A stretch of DNA of 64,000 nucleotides from CAVSCR01 sp963726575. Lineage in GTDB: Bacteria; Actinomycetota; Actinomycetes; JAHEKZ01. The stretch is from NCBI GenBank assembly GCA_963726575.1, contig CAVSCR010000003.1:620001-684000 (forward strand), written 5' to 3'. The position numbers and the translations under genes are program-made. The notes below the pieces were generated by a model. That model made no database searches and was not told the DNA's origin. It was given only the letters and a program-made list of their open reading frames with translations. This document shows positions 44,720-53,126 of the stretch, one piece after another; the first letter of the stretch is position 1, and every line of letters starts with the position of its first letter.

Positions 44720-45546
44720 GCGCTGAGCACCCGGGCCGACCCCATCGTCACCGACAGGTCCAGCGAGCCGGCCCCGCCTCCTGAGACGGCCTCGGCCTTG
44801 CCGCTGCCGGCCACCTTGGCTCCCCCGAGGTTGTGGGCGATCGCGATCGAGCCCAGCTCGGCCTGCGCATGGATCGTGACGTCGGAACCGGGCAGCAGGC
44901 GCAGCTCGATGCTGCCGGCCTCGGCGTGCAGGCGGGACTGCCCGGCCGGGATCATCATCTGCAGCTTGGCGCTTCCGGCCCGCACCGTGCCATCTACCAG
45001 GCCCTCGCAGTCGTTGGCCTTGACGGCTCCGGCGTTCACGGTGAAGGACATCGGTGCCCGCCAGCCCTGAATGTCGAGCGCACCGGCGTCGACGGCGGCT
45101 TCCAACGGCAGGTGCGGGTTGGCGCGCACCACGATGTTGTTGGCGACGCCGCGACGGTTGAGCCAGCGGCGCCACTGCGACGGGTTGTCGGTGAGGGAGT
45201 ACCCGTCGTCGTCGGCGCCGGCCGGCGGCATCGTGTCGGCCTCGACCCGCAACGTCGAGCCCTCCTGACGGACCCGGTGCGGCCCGCCCTCCACGTGGAC
45301 CGTGGCGATGCTGGGGTCGGCGATCAGCCGGACCCCACGCGCGGAGATGCGCAGCGCCAGGCGTTCGATGCCGGCCGCGGAGTCCGGGCCGTCGCTCGTG
45401 GCCGGAGTGTCGGCCGCCGGAACCCCTGGCGAGGAAGCAGGCCGGGCCGAGGGCGGGGACGTCGGCTCGTGGAGGAGGTCGGCAGCGGCGTCGGGCGTGA
45501 TCCGCCCCTCGGCGACGTCTTGGAGGAGGCGATGGAGGTCGGTCAT
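44716..45546 (-). CDS. DUF4097-family beta-helix protein
   Basis: 276 residues. The N-terminal helix pair LHRLLQDVAEGRITPDAAADLL resembles the tail of its DUF2089 neighbour. Residues about 60-276 are a repetitive beta structure typical of DUF4097 adhesin-like proteins (VEGGPHRVRQEGSTLRVE, VNAGAVKANDCEGLVDGTV, AEAGSIELRLLPGSDVTI). No signal peptide seen, so a cytoplasmic sensor or regulatory role is more likely than adhesion (inference). The upstream 59 bp are AT-rich and promoter-like. Confidence 0.82.
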   Translation of the reverse strand: MTDLHRLLQDVAEGRITPDAAADLLHEPTSPPSARPASSPGVPAADTPATSDGPDSAAGIERLALRISARGVRLIADPSIATVHVEGGPHRVRQEGSTLRVEADTMPPAGADDDGYSLTDNPSQWRRWLNRRGVANNIVVRANPHLPLEAAVDAGALDIQGWRAPMSFTVNAGAVKANDCEGLVDGTVRAGSAKLQMMIPAGQSRLHAEAGSIELRLLPGSDVTIHAQAELGSIAIAHNLGGAKVAGSGKAEAVSGGGAGSLDLSVTMGSARVLSA

Positions 45547-45605
45547 GTGTGAAGTGAAACCCGAACCTACTTAACTGTCAAGTCTACCTTTCGCTTTTGT
45601 GTCAC
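45547..45605 (-). promoter_or_regulatory. AT-rich promoter region of the DUF4097 operon
   Basis: On the minus strand it holds TAGACT followed at once by TGACAG, within an imperfect palindrome ACTTGACAGTTAAGT. No Shine-Dalgarno sequence precedes the ATG. It is notably AT-rich compared with its neighbours and also separates ilvA from this operon. Confidence 0.5.
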
Positions 45606-46838
45606 TCACTGGGAGCGACGACTCGCGCGATACCCCGCTTCCTGCAGGCACGTCAGCACCTCGGTGGCGTGGCTGGGCCCCCGGGTCTCCAGCTCCAGGT
45701 CGACCTCCACGTCCTGCAGGCCGAGGTGGGGACCGGTACGCCGGTGCTCCACCTCCACGACGTTGGCATCCAGCGACCCGATCAGGCTGAGCAGATGGGC
45801 CAGGCTGCCGGGAGTGTCGCGGATGCTGAGCCGCAGAGCGAGGTAGCGACCGGCCGCATCCATCCCCTGGCGCAGCACCCGCATGAGCAGGAGGGGGTCG
45901 ACGTTGCCTCCGGAGAGCACCGCCACAACCGGTGCATGGAAGTGTTCCGGCGCGTCCATGAGGGCACCCACCGCGGCCGCTCCCGCCGGCTCCACCACCA
46001 GCTTGGCTCGCTCCAGCAGCATGAGCAGGGCGCGCGACAGGCTGTCTTCGGAGACCGTGACGACCTCGTCGACCAGCGACTCGACGATCGCGAACGGTAG
46101 GTCGCCGGGGCGAGGTACGGCGATGCCGTCGGCCATGGTCGCCACTTGGTCCAACGTCACGGGGTGGTGCGCCGCCAGTGACGGCGGGTACGCCGCGGCC
46201 CCGGCCGCCTGGGCTCCGACGATCCGAACGTCGGGCCGTAACGACTTGATCGCGACGCTGATCCCGGCGAGCAGACCGCCACCGCCGGTGCTCACGACCA
46301 CGGTGCGCACGTCGGGGCGTTGCTGCAGGATCTCCAGGCCCGTCGTGCCCTGTCCGGCCAGCACGTCGAGATGGTCGAACGGGTGCACGAACTGGGCACC
46401 GGAGGAGTGGGCGAACTCCTGTGCGAGCACGATGGCGTCGGCGAGGGTCTCACCACCGAGCTCCACGTGAGCGCCATACGCACGGGTCGCGGCGAGCTTG
46501 GGCAGCGCAGCGGCCATGGGCATGAAGACGGTTGCGCTCACTCCGAGCATCTGCGCCGCGAGTGCGACGCCCTGAGCGTGGTTGCCCGCACTCGCCGCGA
46601 CGACGCCCAAGGCGCGTTCGTCGTCGGTCATGCGGTGCAACCGGTTGTAGGCACCGCGGATCTTGAACGACCCCGCGCGTTGCAGGTTCTCGCACTTCAA
46701 CCAGACCGGACCGCCCAGACGTTCGGAGAGCATCCGGGACCCCTCCATCGGGGTCGTGCGCACCACACCCGCCAGCAGATCTCGAGCCCGCTCGACGTCG
46801 GCCAGCGTCAATGGGAGTGCGGCGAGGTCGTACGTCAC
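45606..46838 (-). CDS. ilvA: Threonine ammonia-lyase (threonine dehydratase) with ACT domain
   Basis: PLP enzyme deaminating threonine to 2-oxobutanoate for isoleucine synthesis or catabolism. 410 residues. PLP Lys59 is in AGSFKIRGAYNR, and the Gly-rich phosphate loop is VSTGGGGLLAG. One ACT-like regulatory region occupies about 330-405 (ALRLSIRDTPGSLAHLLSLIG). The single ACT domain and length fit the TdcB/IlvA type common in actinobacteria. GTG start with TAGGAA, a near match to the -10 pattern, 6 nt upstream. Confidence 0.92.
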   Translation of the reverse strand: MTYDLAALPLTLADVERARDLLAGVVRTTPMEGSRMLSERLGGPVWLKCENLQRAGSFKIRGAYNRLHRMTDDERALGVVAASAGNHAQGVALAAQMLGVSATVFMPMAAALPKLAATRAYGAHVELGGETLADAIVLAQEFAHSSGAQFVHPFDHLDVLAGQGTTGLEILQQRPDVRTVVVSTGGGGLLAGISVAIKSLRPDVRIVGAQAAGAAAYPPSLAAHHPVTLDQVATMADGIAVPRPGDLPFAIVESLVDEVVTVSEDSLSRALLMLLERAKLVVEPAGAAAVGALMDAPEHFHAPVVAVLSGGNVDPLLLMRVLRQGMDAAGRYLALRLSIRDTPGSLAHLLSLIGSLDANVVEVEHRRTGPHLGLQDVEVDLELETRGPSHATEVLTCLQEAGYRASRRSQ

Positions 46839-46913
46839 CGGTAATTCCTACACCCACCGTGAGGGCGCGTCCCCGTCGTCGACCCGGCGTTCCATCACGA
46901 GGGGCATGTCACC

Positions 46914-48302
46914 ATGACCTGCAAGCGCGTGAGGAGGAAGACCCTGTACCGCACTGCGACGCCGCGTCCCCCCGGCCCACGTGGGTCGTCGATGTTGGCC
47001 GGGGCCTTGCCGTGGTCGGCTCCCCGCACGGAATTCTTCGCGCAGGCCGCCCGCAGCTACCCCGGGCTCGCCCACCTGCGCGTGGCGGGCGAACACGTCT
47101 ACCTCGTCAACCGTCCCGACCTGGTCTGGGCCCTGCTGGTGACCAACGGGCGTCACACGATGAAGGGCCGCGCCCTGCAACGCGCCAAACAACTGCTCGG
47201 CGACGGACTCCTCACCAGTGAAGGCGACCTGTGGCGGCGCCAACGTCGGCTGGTGCAGCCGGCGTTCCACCGCGACCGGGTCAGGGGCTATGCCGAGCAG
47301 ATGGTCGCGACCGCGCTCGAACACCAAGAGCACTGGCACGACGGCTTCGAGCTCGACCTGTCCGCGGACATGTCGGCGTTGACCTTGCGCATCGTGGGAC
47401 GCACGTTGTTCGGGGTCGACCTCGACGACGACACCGCAGCCGTCGGTCCGGCGCTCACGGTGATGCTCGAGGGATTCCAGCGCCGCATGGTTCCCGGAGC
47501 CGACCTGCTGCTGCGTCTGCCCACCCGCGCCAACCACCGGCTGCTCGAGGCCGGGCAACGACTCGACGACGTCGTGCAACGACTCATCGACGAGCACCGA
47601 GGTCTCGGCGACACCGGCGACGTCTTGTCGATGCTGCTGGCCGCTGACGCCGACGGCATGGTGATGAGCGACCACCAGGTGCGCGACGAGACGATGACGC
47701 TGGTCCTCGCCGGGCACGAGACCACCGCGATGGCACTGACCTGGGCGTGGTACCTGCTGGCCACCAATCCAGCCGACGCGCAGTCGTTGCGCCAGGAGCT
47801 GGCCACGGTGCTCGGCGATCGACCGCCCACGTTCGACGACCTGCCGAAGCTCTCGTTCACGACCGCCGTCTTCGCCGAGACGATGCGGCTGTATCCGCCC
47901 GCCTGGATCGTGGGGCGCCGGCTGACGTCCGCCATCACCCTCGACGGGTGGACGCTGCCGGCGGGATCGCTGGCCGTGGCCAGCCAGTGGGTGCAACACC
48001 GCGATCCGCAGTGGTGGGACAGCCCGCTGGCCTTTCGGCCGGGGCGGTGGCTGCTGCCCGACGGGCGGTTCGACGAGCGCGCTCCAGGAGTCCCGCGCGG
48101 TGCCTGGTTCCCGTTCGGGCTCGGTCAACGGGTGTGCATCGGCGAGCCGTTCGCCTGGGCCGAAGGACCGTTGGTGCTGGCCACCCTGGCGCGTGGCTGG
48201 AGGCCTGAACACGTCGCCGGTCACGCGGTCGAGGTGCTTCCCGCAGTGACCCTTCGCCCGCGGGGCGGCATGCCGATGTTGTTGCGCAAGATCTCACCGT
48301 AG
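46914..48302 (+). CDS. Cytochrome P450
   Basis: Heme monooxygenase, 462 residues. I-helix oxygen-activation motif LAGHETTAMALTW, K-helix ETMR (ExxR), and heme loop FPFGLGQRVCIGEPFAW with Cys408 as the thiolate ligand. The N-terminus is basic and lacks a membrane anchor, as in other soluble bacterial P450s. Sequence style resembles CYP102/CYP4-like fatty-acid or alkane families more than CYP105, but substrate is not determinable. No ferredoxin gene is adjacent. Followed by a small NTF2-like gene. Confidence 0.93.
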   Translation: MTCKRVRRKTLYRTATPRPPGPRGSSMLAGALPWSAPRTEFFAQAARSYPGLAHLRVAGEHVYLVNRPDLVWALLVTNGRHTMKGRALQRAKQLLGDGLLTSEGDLWRRQRRLVQPAFHRDRVRGYAEQMVATALEHQEHWHDGFELDLSADMSALTLRIVGRTLFGVDLDDDTAAVGPALTVMLEGFQRRMVPGADLLLRLPTRANHRLLEAGQRLDDVVQRLIDEHRGLGDTGDVLSMLLAADADGMVMSDHQVRDETMTLVLAGHETTAMALTWAWYLLATNPADAQSLRQELATVLGDRPPTFDDLPKLSFTTAVFAETMRLYPPAWIVGRRLTSAITLDGWTLPAGSLAVASQWVQHRDPQWWDSPLAFRPGRWLLPDGRFDERAPGVPRGAWFPFGLGQRVCIGEPFAWAEGPLVLATLARGWRPEHVAGHAVEVLPAVTLRPRGGMPMLLRKISP

Positions 48303-48336
48303 AGTCGTGCACTGCGCGCCGAGGAGGAGACCTGGA

Positions 48337-48703
48337 GTGGAGCAGACCCCGAGCCTGAGCCCGATCCCGATCCCACCTGCCGTCGACGCGATGTTCGCTG
48401 CCATGAACATCCACGACGCGGACGCGGCGGCTGCTGTGGTCACTGCCCGACATCGAGATCGTGATGGGGCCGCACGTCATGACCGGGGTCGACGTCATCC
48501 GGGAGTTCGCACTGCAGGAAGAACCAGAGCTCGACATCACCGTGACGCCCACCTCCTGCCACGCCGACGGCAGCGCGCGAGTGGTGACGGTGCACCGGAC
48601 CTTCCGGTGGCGTTCCGGCGTCGACCCCCAGCAGGAAGAGGACCTCGTCTGGACCTTCGTCCTGGACCAGGACGGCCGGATCGCCAAGGCGACGCTCAGC
48701 TGA
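48337..48703 (+). pseudogene. SnoaL/NTF2-like small protein, apparently frameshifted
   Basis: About 120 residues if corrected. GTG 48337 has a GAGGAGGAG ribosome binding site and reads to VDAMFAAMNIHDADAAAAVV. The matching continuation LPDIEIVMGPHVMTGVDVIREF lies one base out of frame from about 48440 and runs to a stop at 48703. One surplus base between about 48430 and 48445 explains it. The fold resembles polyketide-cyclase or DUF4440 NTF2-like proteins. Either an inactivated gene or a sequence error. Overlaps the convergent ROK gene by 8 bp. Confidence 0.7.
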
Positions 48704-49637
48704 CCGATCGCCAGTACCGGTCACCGGCAAGCCAGAGCGCGCCCGCCCCCACCAGGCCCGCGTCCTGCCCGAGTTGCGCCCACCGCAGGCGAGGGGCGCG
48801 CGCGTAGTCGAGACCGGCGTGGTCGACGTACGCCCGCCCCAACGCCGGCTCGATGAGGTCGGCGGCCTGCGCCAGGCCTCCCCCGATCACCACCAGGGAC
48901 AGGTCGAGGAGGCTGACCGCTGACGCGATCGCCCGGCCCAGTGCCCGACCGGTGCGCTCGAACGCTGCGCTGGCCACGACGACGCCGCTCCGAGCGTCGG
49001 CTGCGAGCTCGACGGCACCGCTGGCCGGGTCCGCCTGCCATCCGGCCTCGCGGGCGAGCCGGACCGTCGACGGTCCACTGGCCACCGCCTCGAGGCAGCC
49101 CCGGCCGCCGCAAGCGCAGGCGGGGCCATCGGGCTCCACGAGGACATGCCCGACGTGTCCGGCGTTGCCGGTCGTTCCATCGACCAGGTGACCGTCGAGG
49201 ACCAGGCCGCCGCCGATTCCGGTGGACACCACCATGCCCAGCAGGTTGTCGACACCGCGTCCGGCACCGGCCCAGTGCTCGCCGACGGTCATGGCGATCG
49301 CGTCGTTGTGCAGTCGGACCGGCACCGAGAACTCCTCTGCCAGTCGCTGCCGCAGCGGGAAGTCGCGCCACAGGGGAAGGTTGAGCGGCGACACCCGGCC
49401 TTCGGGCCAGACCATCGGCCCACCGACGCCGACGCCGAGTGCGGCGACGTCGCGCCCGGCAACGGCAGCCCGCAGGGCGGCGGCACAGCCGTGGAACAGC
49501 GCCTCGCCGTCGGGCATTTCGCCGGTGGCGAACTGCTGACGGCCGACGACCCGCGCGTCAGGACCGATCAAGGCCGCCGCCACCTTCGTGCCTCCCACGT
49601 CGAGCGCCAGAACACCGGGCCTGAGGTCGGGGGTCAC
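48696..49637 (-). CDS. ROK-family sugar kinase (glucokinase-like)
   Basis: Phosphorylates glucose or a related hexose with ATP; 313 residues from GTG 49637. ATP-binding LALDVGGTKVAAAL, sugar site VRLHNDAIAMTVGEHWAGAG, and a zinc-binding CACGGRGCLEAVAS typical of ROK proteins. No N-terminal HTH, so a kinase rather than a repressor. ATG 49655 is an alternative start six residues upstream; GTG is preferred because GACAAT ends 6 nt before it. Divergent from the MoxR-like gene. Confidence 0.9.
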   Translation of the reverse strand: MTPDLRPGVLALDVGGTKVAAALIGPDARVVGRQQFATGEMPDGEALFHGCAAALRAAVAGRDVAALGVGVGGPMVWPEGRVSPLNLPLWRDFPLRQRLAEEFSVPVRLHNDAIAMTVGEHWAGAGRGVDNLLGMVVSTGIGGGLVLDGHLVDGTTGNAGHVGHVLVEPDGPACACGGRGCLEAVASGPSTVRLAREAGWQADPASGAVELAADARSGVVVASAAFERTGRALGRAIASAVSLLDLSLVVIGGGLAQAADLIEPALGRAYVDHAGLDYARAPRLRWAQLGQDAGLVGAGALWLAGDRYWRSVS

Positions 49638-49643
49638 GGCTGC

Positions 49644-49649
49644 ATTGTC
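49644..49649 (-). promoter_or_regulatory. -10-like element of the ROK kinase gene
   Basis: GACAAT ends 6 nt before GTG 49637. Confidence 0.35.
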
Positions 49650-49706
49650 GGGCATTCTCGAACCGGCTCGTGGAACAGCCGTGGTGCGAAACAGGGCGTC
49701 GCGACG

Positions 49707-49712
49707 TAGCGT
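49707..49712 (+). promoter_or_regulatory. -10 element of the MoxR-like gene
   Basis: TAGCGT ends 7 nt before GTG 49720 and helps fix that start. Confidence 0.45.
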
Positions 49713-49719
49713 CGGGCAG

Positions 49720-51141
49720 GTGCACCTCGACGCCCAGACCCCCGTCCCCCGCGCACCTGCGGACCTGCCGGCGACCGTCGGCGACCTTCGCCGATCCGGA
49801 CAGGAGCTGCGCAGCGTCAAGGAAGAGGTCCGCGCCAACCTCGTCGCGGCGCTCAGGGCCGGCGCCGACCCGTTCCCAGGGATCGTCGGCTTCGACCAGA
49901 CGGTTCGGCCGAATCTGGAGCGGGCGCTGCTCGCCGGACACGACGTGGTGCTCCTGGGTGAGCGGGGACAGGGCAAGACGCGGCTTGCGCGCACCTTGAT
50001 CGGGTTGCTCGACGAGTGGCTGCCGGCGGTCGCGGGATGCGAGATCAGCGACCACCCGTATCAACCGGTCTGCGTGAGGTGCCTGCGGCTGGCCGACGAG
50101 ATGGGCGAGGAGCTGCCTCTGCAGTGGCGCCATCGATCACAGCGCTACGGCGAGAAGCTCGCGACCCCCGACACGAGCGTCGGAGACCTGATCGGCGACG
50201 TCGACCCGATCCGGGTGGCGGAGGGACGCAGCCTCGGCGACCCCGAGACCGTGCACTTCGGGCTCGTGCCACGCACGAACCGCGGCATCTTCGTGATCAA
50301 CGAGCTGCCCGACCTGGCCGAACGGATCCAGGTCGCCTTGCTGAACGTGCTCGAGGAGCGCGACCTGCAGGTCCGCGGCTACCAGCTGCGGCTACCGTTG
50401 GACCTGCTCGTCGTGGCCAGCGCGAACCCCGAGGACTACACCAACCGCGGCCGGATCATCACTCCCCTGAAAGACCGCTTCGGCGCCGAGATCCGCACCC
50501 ATTACCCGTTGCGGGTAGAGGACGAGATGGACGTGGTGCGTCAGGAAGCCGACCTCGTCGCGCACGTGCCCGACCACCTCATCGAGATCCTCGCCCGGTT
50601 CACCAGGGCCGTACGCGAGTCACCCTCGGTCGACGCACGATCGGGTGTGTCCGCGCGGTTTGCCGTCGCCGCCGCCGAGACGGTGGCCGGCTCGGCACTT
50701 CGGCGGGCAGCCATGACCGGAGACGAACCGGTGGCCCGCGTCAGCGACTTGTCCGGCGTCGTGTCGACGTTGCGCGGCAAGGTCGAGTTCGACATCAGTG
50801 AAGAAGGACGCGAGAGCGAGGTGATGGCCCACCTGTTGCGTCGGGCGATCGCCGACGTGTTTCGCGAGCGACTGCGCGGGGAAGACCTGACGGCATTCGT
50901 CAACCGGTTCGACGAGGGCGGCGAGGTGGTGACCGGCGACCTCGTGACATCGGCAACGCTGTTGCGCGAGGTCGGTCAGGTCAGCGGTCTGGGCCGCTTG
51001 GTGACCAAGGTCGACCCCGAGGGCGGCGACTCTCCGGCCGCCGCGGCCGCCACGCTGGAGTTCGTGCTCGACGGCTTGTGGCTGACCAGGCGGTTGTCCA
51101 AGGCTGAGATCGGTGGCCGCGTCGTGTACGGGCCGGCGTAA
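49720..51141 (+). CDS. MoxR/Mg-chelatase-like AAA+ ATPase
   Basis: 473 residues. Walker A GERGQGKTR (80-88), Walker B region GIFVINELPDL, sensor VVASANPEDYTNRG and arginine region LKDRFGAEI. After Walker A is an insertion GCEISDHPYQPVCVRC with Cys107, Cys118 and Cys121, a possible metal site. Related to ChlI/BchI chelatase motors and found widely next to VWA proteins like the next gene, with which it probably forms a chaperone-like remodelling pair. GTG start supported by TAGCGT. Target unknown. Confidence 0.88.
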   Translation: MHLDAQTPVPRAPADLPATVGDLRRSGQELRSVKEEVRANLVAALRAGADPFPGIVGFDQTVRPNLERALLAGHDVVLLGERGQGKTRLARTLIGLLDEWLPAVAGCEISDHPYQPVCVRCLRLADEMGEELPLQWRHRSQRYGEKLATPDTSVGDLIGDVDPIRVAEGRSLGDPETVHFGLVPRTNRGIFVINELPDLAERIQVALLNVLEERDLQVRGYQLRLPLDLLVVASANPEDYTNRGRIITPLKDRFGAEIRTHYPLRVEDEMDVVRQEADLVAHVPDHLIEILARFTRAVRESPSVDARSGVSARFAVAAAETVAGSALRRAAMTGDEPVARVSDLSGVVSTLRGKVEFDISEEGRESEVMAHLLRRAIADVFRERLRGEDLTAFVNRFDEGGEVVTGDLVTSATLLREVGQVSGLGRLVTKVDPEGGDSPAAAAATLEFVLDGLWLTRRLSKAEIGGRVVYGPA

Positions 51142-51149
51142 GGGCACAC

Positions 51150-53114
51150 ATGACCCTCCAGCGCTACGGCGCCTACGACGGCGGACCGGATCCGTTGGCC
51201 GAGCCGTTCGACACGGCCGGGGCGGTCGACGAGCTCGGCGACCGGGTGCTGGCTGGTCAGGGAGTTCGCGAAGCACTGCGCGACCTGCTCGATCGGGGCG
51301 CCCAGGGCCGTCGTGGTCTCGACGAGCTGGCGCACGACGTGCGGCAACGGATGCGCGACCTGCGGCGCCGCGGACAGCTCGACGGAACTCTGGAGCGCGC
51401 GCGCGAGCTGCTCGACGAGGCCGTCGAAGCCGAACGCACCGCGTTGTTCCCCGACCCGTCCGACGATGCGCGCTTCCGCGAAGCTCAGCTCGACGCACTG
51501 CCCCGGGACACGGCACGGGCCGTGCGTGAGCTGTCCGAGTACGAGTGGCGCAGCGACGATGGCCGGGCTGCGTACGAGGAGCTGCGCCAGATGCTGCAGC
51601 GGGAGGTGCTCGACCAGCAGCTGCCGGGGCTGCGTCAGGCTCTGGACGCCGAGCAGACGCCTGCGTTGGACCCGGAGGCTGTGCAGCGGATCAAGGACAT
51701 GCTCGGCGACCTCAACGCCCTGCTCGCCGCGCGAGCGAAGGGCACTGACACTCAAGCCGACTTCGACGCGTTCATGGCCAAGCACGCAGACCTGTTCCCG
51801 GAATCACCGCAGACACTCGATGAGCTGTTGGAGTCACTGGCCCGCCGAGCGGCGGCGGCGGAGCGTCTGATGCGGTCACTGTCACCCCAGCAGCAGGACG
51901 CATTGAGTCAACTCCTGCAACAGGCAACCGCCGACCTGGATCTGTCGTCTGAGCTGGCGCAGCTGGGCGACCAGCTGCGCGGACTGCGCCCTGACCTGTT
52001 CGGCCGCACGCGACGCACGCAGATGACCGGCCCGAACTCCATGGGACTGGCCGACGCCACCGACACCCTCGCCGAGCTCGCTGATCTGGAGTCCCTGGCC
52101 GAGCAGCTCGGACAGAGCTACGACGGGGCAAGCATCGACGACGTCGACGAGGAGCTCGTGCGGCGTGCCCTGGGACGCCGGGCGGTGGACGACCTCGCCG
52201 AGCTTCGGCGCCTGGAGCGCACGCTGGTGGACGAGGGCTACCTCGTGCGCCGCGGCGGGGAGTTCGAGCTGTCGCCGAAGTCAGTGCGCCGCATCGGACT
52301 TCGGGCGCTGCAGCGCGTCTTCGCAGACCTCACGGAGGCCCGGCGCGGTGGCCACGACATCAGGGATGCGGGCGCCTCCGGCGAGCCGACCGGAGCGAGC
52401 CGCTCCTGGGCCTTCGGAGATGAGCAGCCCCTCGATGTCGTGCGCACGCTGACGAACGCGGTACGACGCGGCGAGCGTGAGACGCGGCCGCTGCGCCTGC
52501 AGGTGGACGACTTCGAGGTGGTCGAGACCGAGCGTCGCGCCGCGGCAGCTGTCTGCCTGCTCGTGGACACGTCGTGGTCGATGGTGGTGAACGACACGTG
52601 GGCACAGGCGAAGCAGACGGCACTTGCGCTGCACTCGTTGATCTCCACCATGTATCCGCAGGATGCGTTGCAGATCATCGGCTTCAGCGACTACGCGCGC
52701 GAGCTGGCACCCCACGAGCTCGCCGGTCTCGACTTCGCGATGGTGCAGGGCACCAACCTGCAGCATGCGCTGCTCATGGCCGGCCGCTTCCTCGATCGGC
52801 ATGCCGGGTTCGATCCGGTGGTCCTGGTCGTCACCGACGGCGAGCCGACCGCTCGCCTCGGGCGCGACGGCCAGTCCCGGTTTGCGTGGCCGCCTGAGGC
52901 CGAGACGCTAGCGAGCACCGTGGCCGAGGTGGACAAGATGACGCGTCGCAAAGCTGCGCTCAACGTCTTCGTGCTCGGTGACGACCCCCGGCTGCGTGAG
53001 TTCGTCGAGGACGTGGTTCGGCGCAATGGCGGTCGGATGTTCGCTCCGCGACCGGACCGCCTCGGCGAGTACGTCGTGCGTGACTTCCTCGACCGGCGAC
53101 GTCGCCTCGCCTGA
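51150..53114 (+). CDS. VWA-domain partner of the MoxR-like ATPase
   Basis: 654 residues. The first about 450 residues are helical, rich in Arg, Glu, Leu and Gln, likely coiled coil. A C-terminal von Willebrand A domain (about 460-640) has the MIDAS motif CLLVDTSWSM, a Thr in GTNLQHALLMAGRF and the Asp in VLVVTDGEPTARL. No signal peptide or membrane segment, so cytoplasmic. It begins 8 bp after the ATPase gene. ChlD-like arrangement, but no chelatase H subunit is nearby. Confidence 0.88.
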   Translation: MTLQRYGAYDGGPDPLAEPFDTAGAVDELGDRVLAGQGVREALRDLLDRGAQGRRGLDELAHDVRQRMRDLRRRGQLDGTLERARELLDEAVEAERTALFPDPSDDARFREAQLDALPRDTARAVRELSEYEWRSDDGRAAYEELRQMLQREVLDQQLPGLRQALDAEQTPALDPEAVQRIKDMLGDLNALLAARAKGTDTQADFDAFMAKHADLFPESPQTLDELLESLARRAAAAERLMRSLSPQQQDALSQLLQQATADLDLSSELAQLGDQLRGLRPDLFGRTRRTQMTGPNSMGLADATDTLAELADLESLAEQLGQSYDGASIDDVDEELVRRALGRRAVDDLAELRRLERTLVDEGYLVRRGGEFELSPKSVRRIGLRALQRVFADLTEARRGGHDIRDAGASGEPTGASRSWAFGDEQPLDVVRTLTNAVRRGERETRPLRLQVDDFEVVETERRAAAAVCLLVDTSWSMVVNDTWAQAKQTALALHSLISTMYPQDALQIIGFSDYARELAPHELAGLDFAMVQGTNLQHALLMAGRFLDRHAGFDPVVLVVTDGEPTARLGRDGQSRFAWPPEAETLASTVAEVDKMTRRKAALNVFVLGDDPRLREFVEDVVRRNGGRMFAPRPDRLGEYVVRDFLDRRRRLA

Positions 53115-53126
53115 GAGGATCACCGG

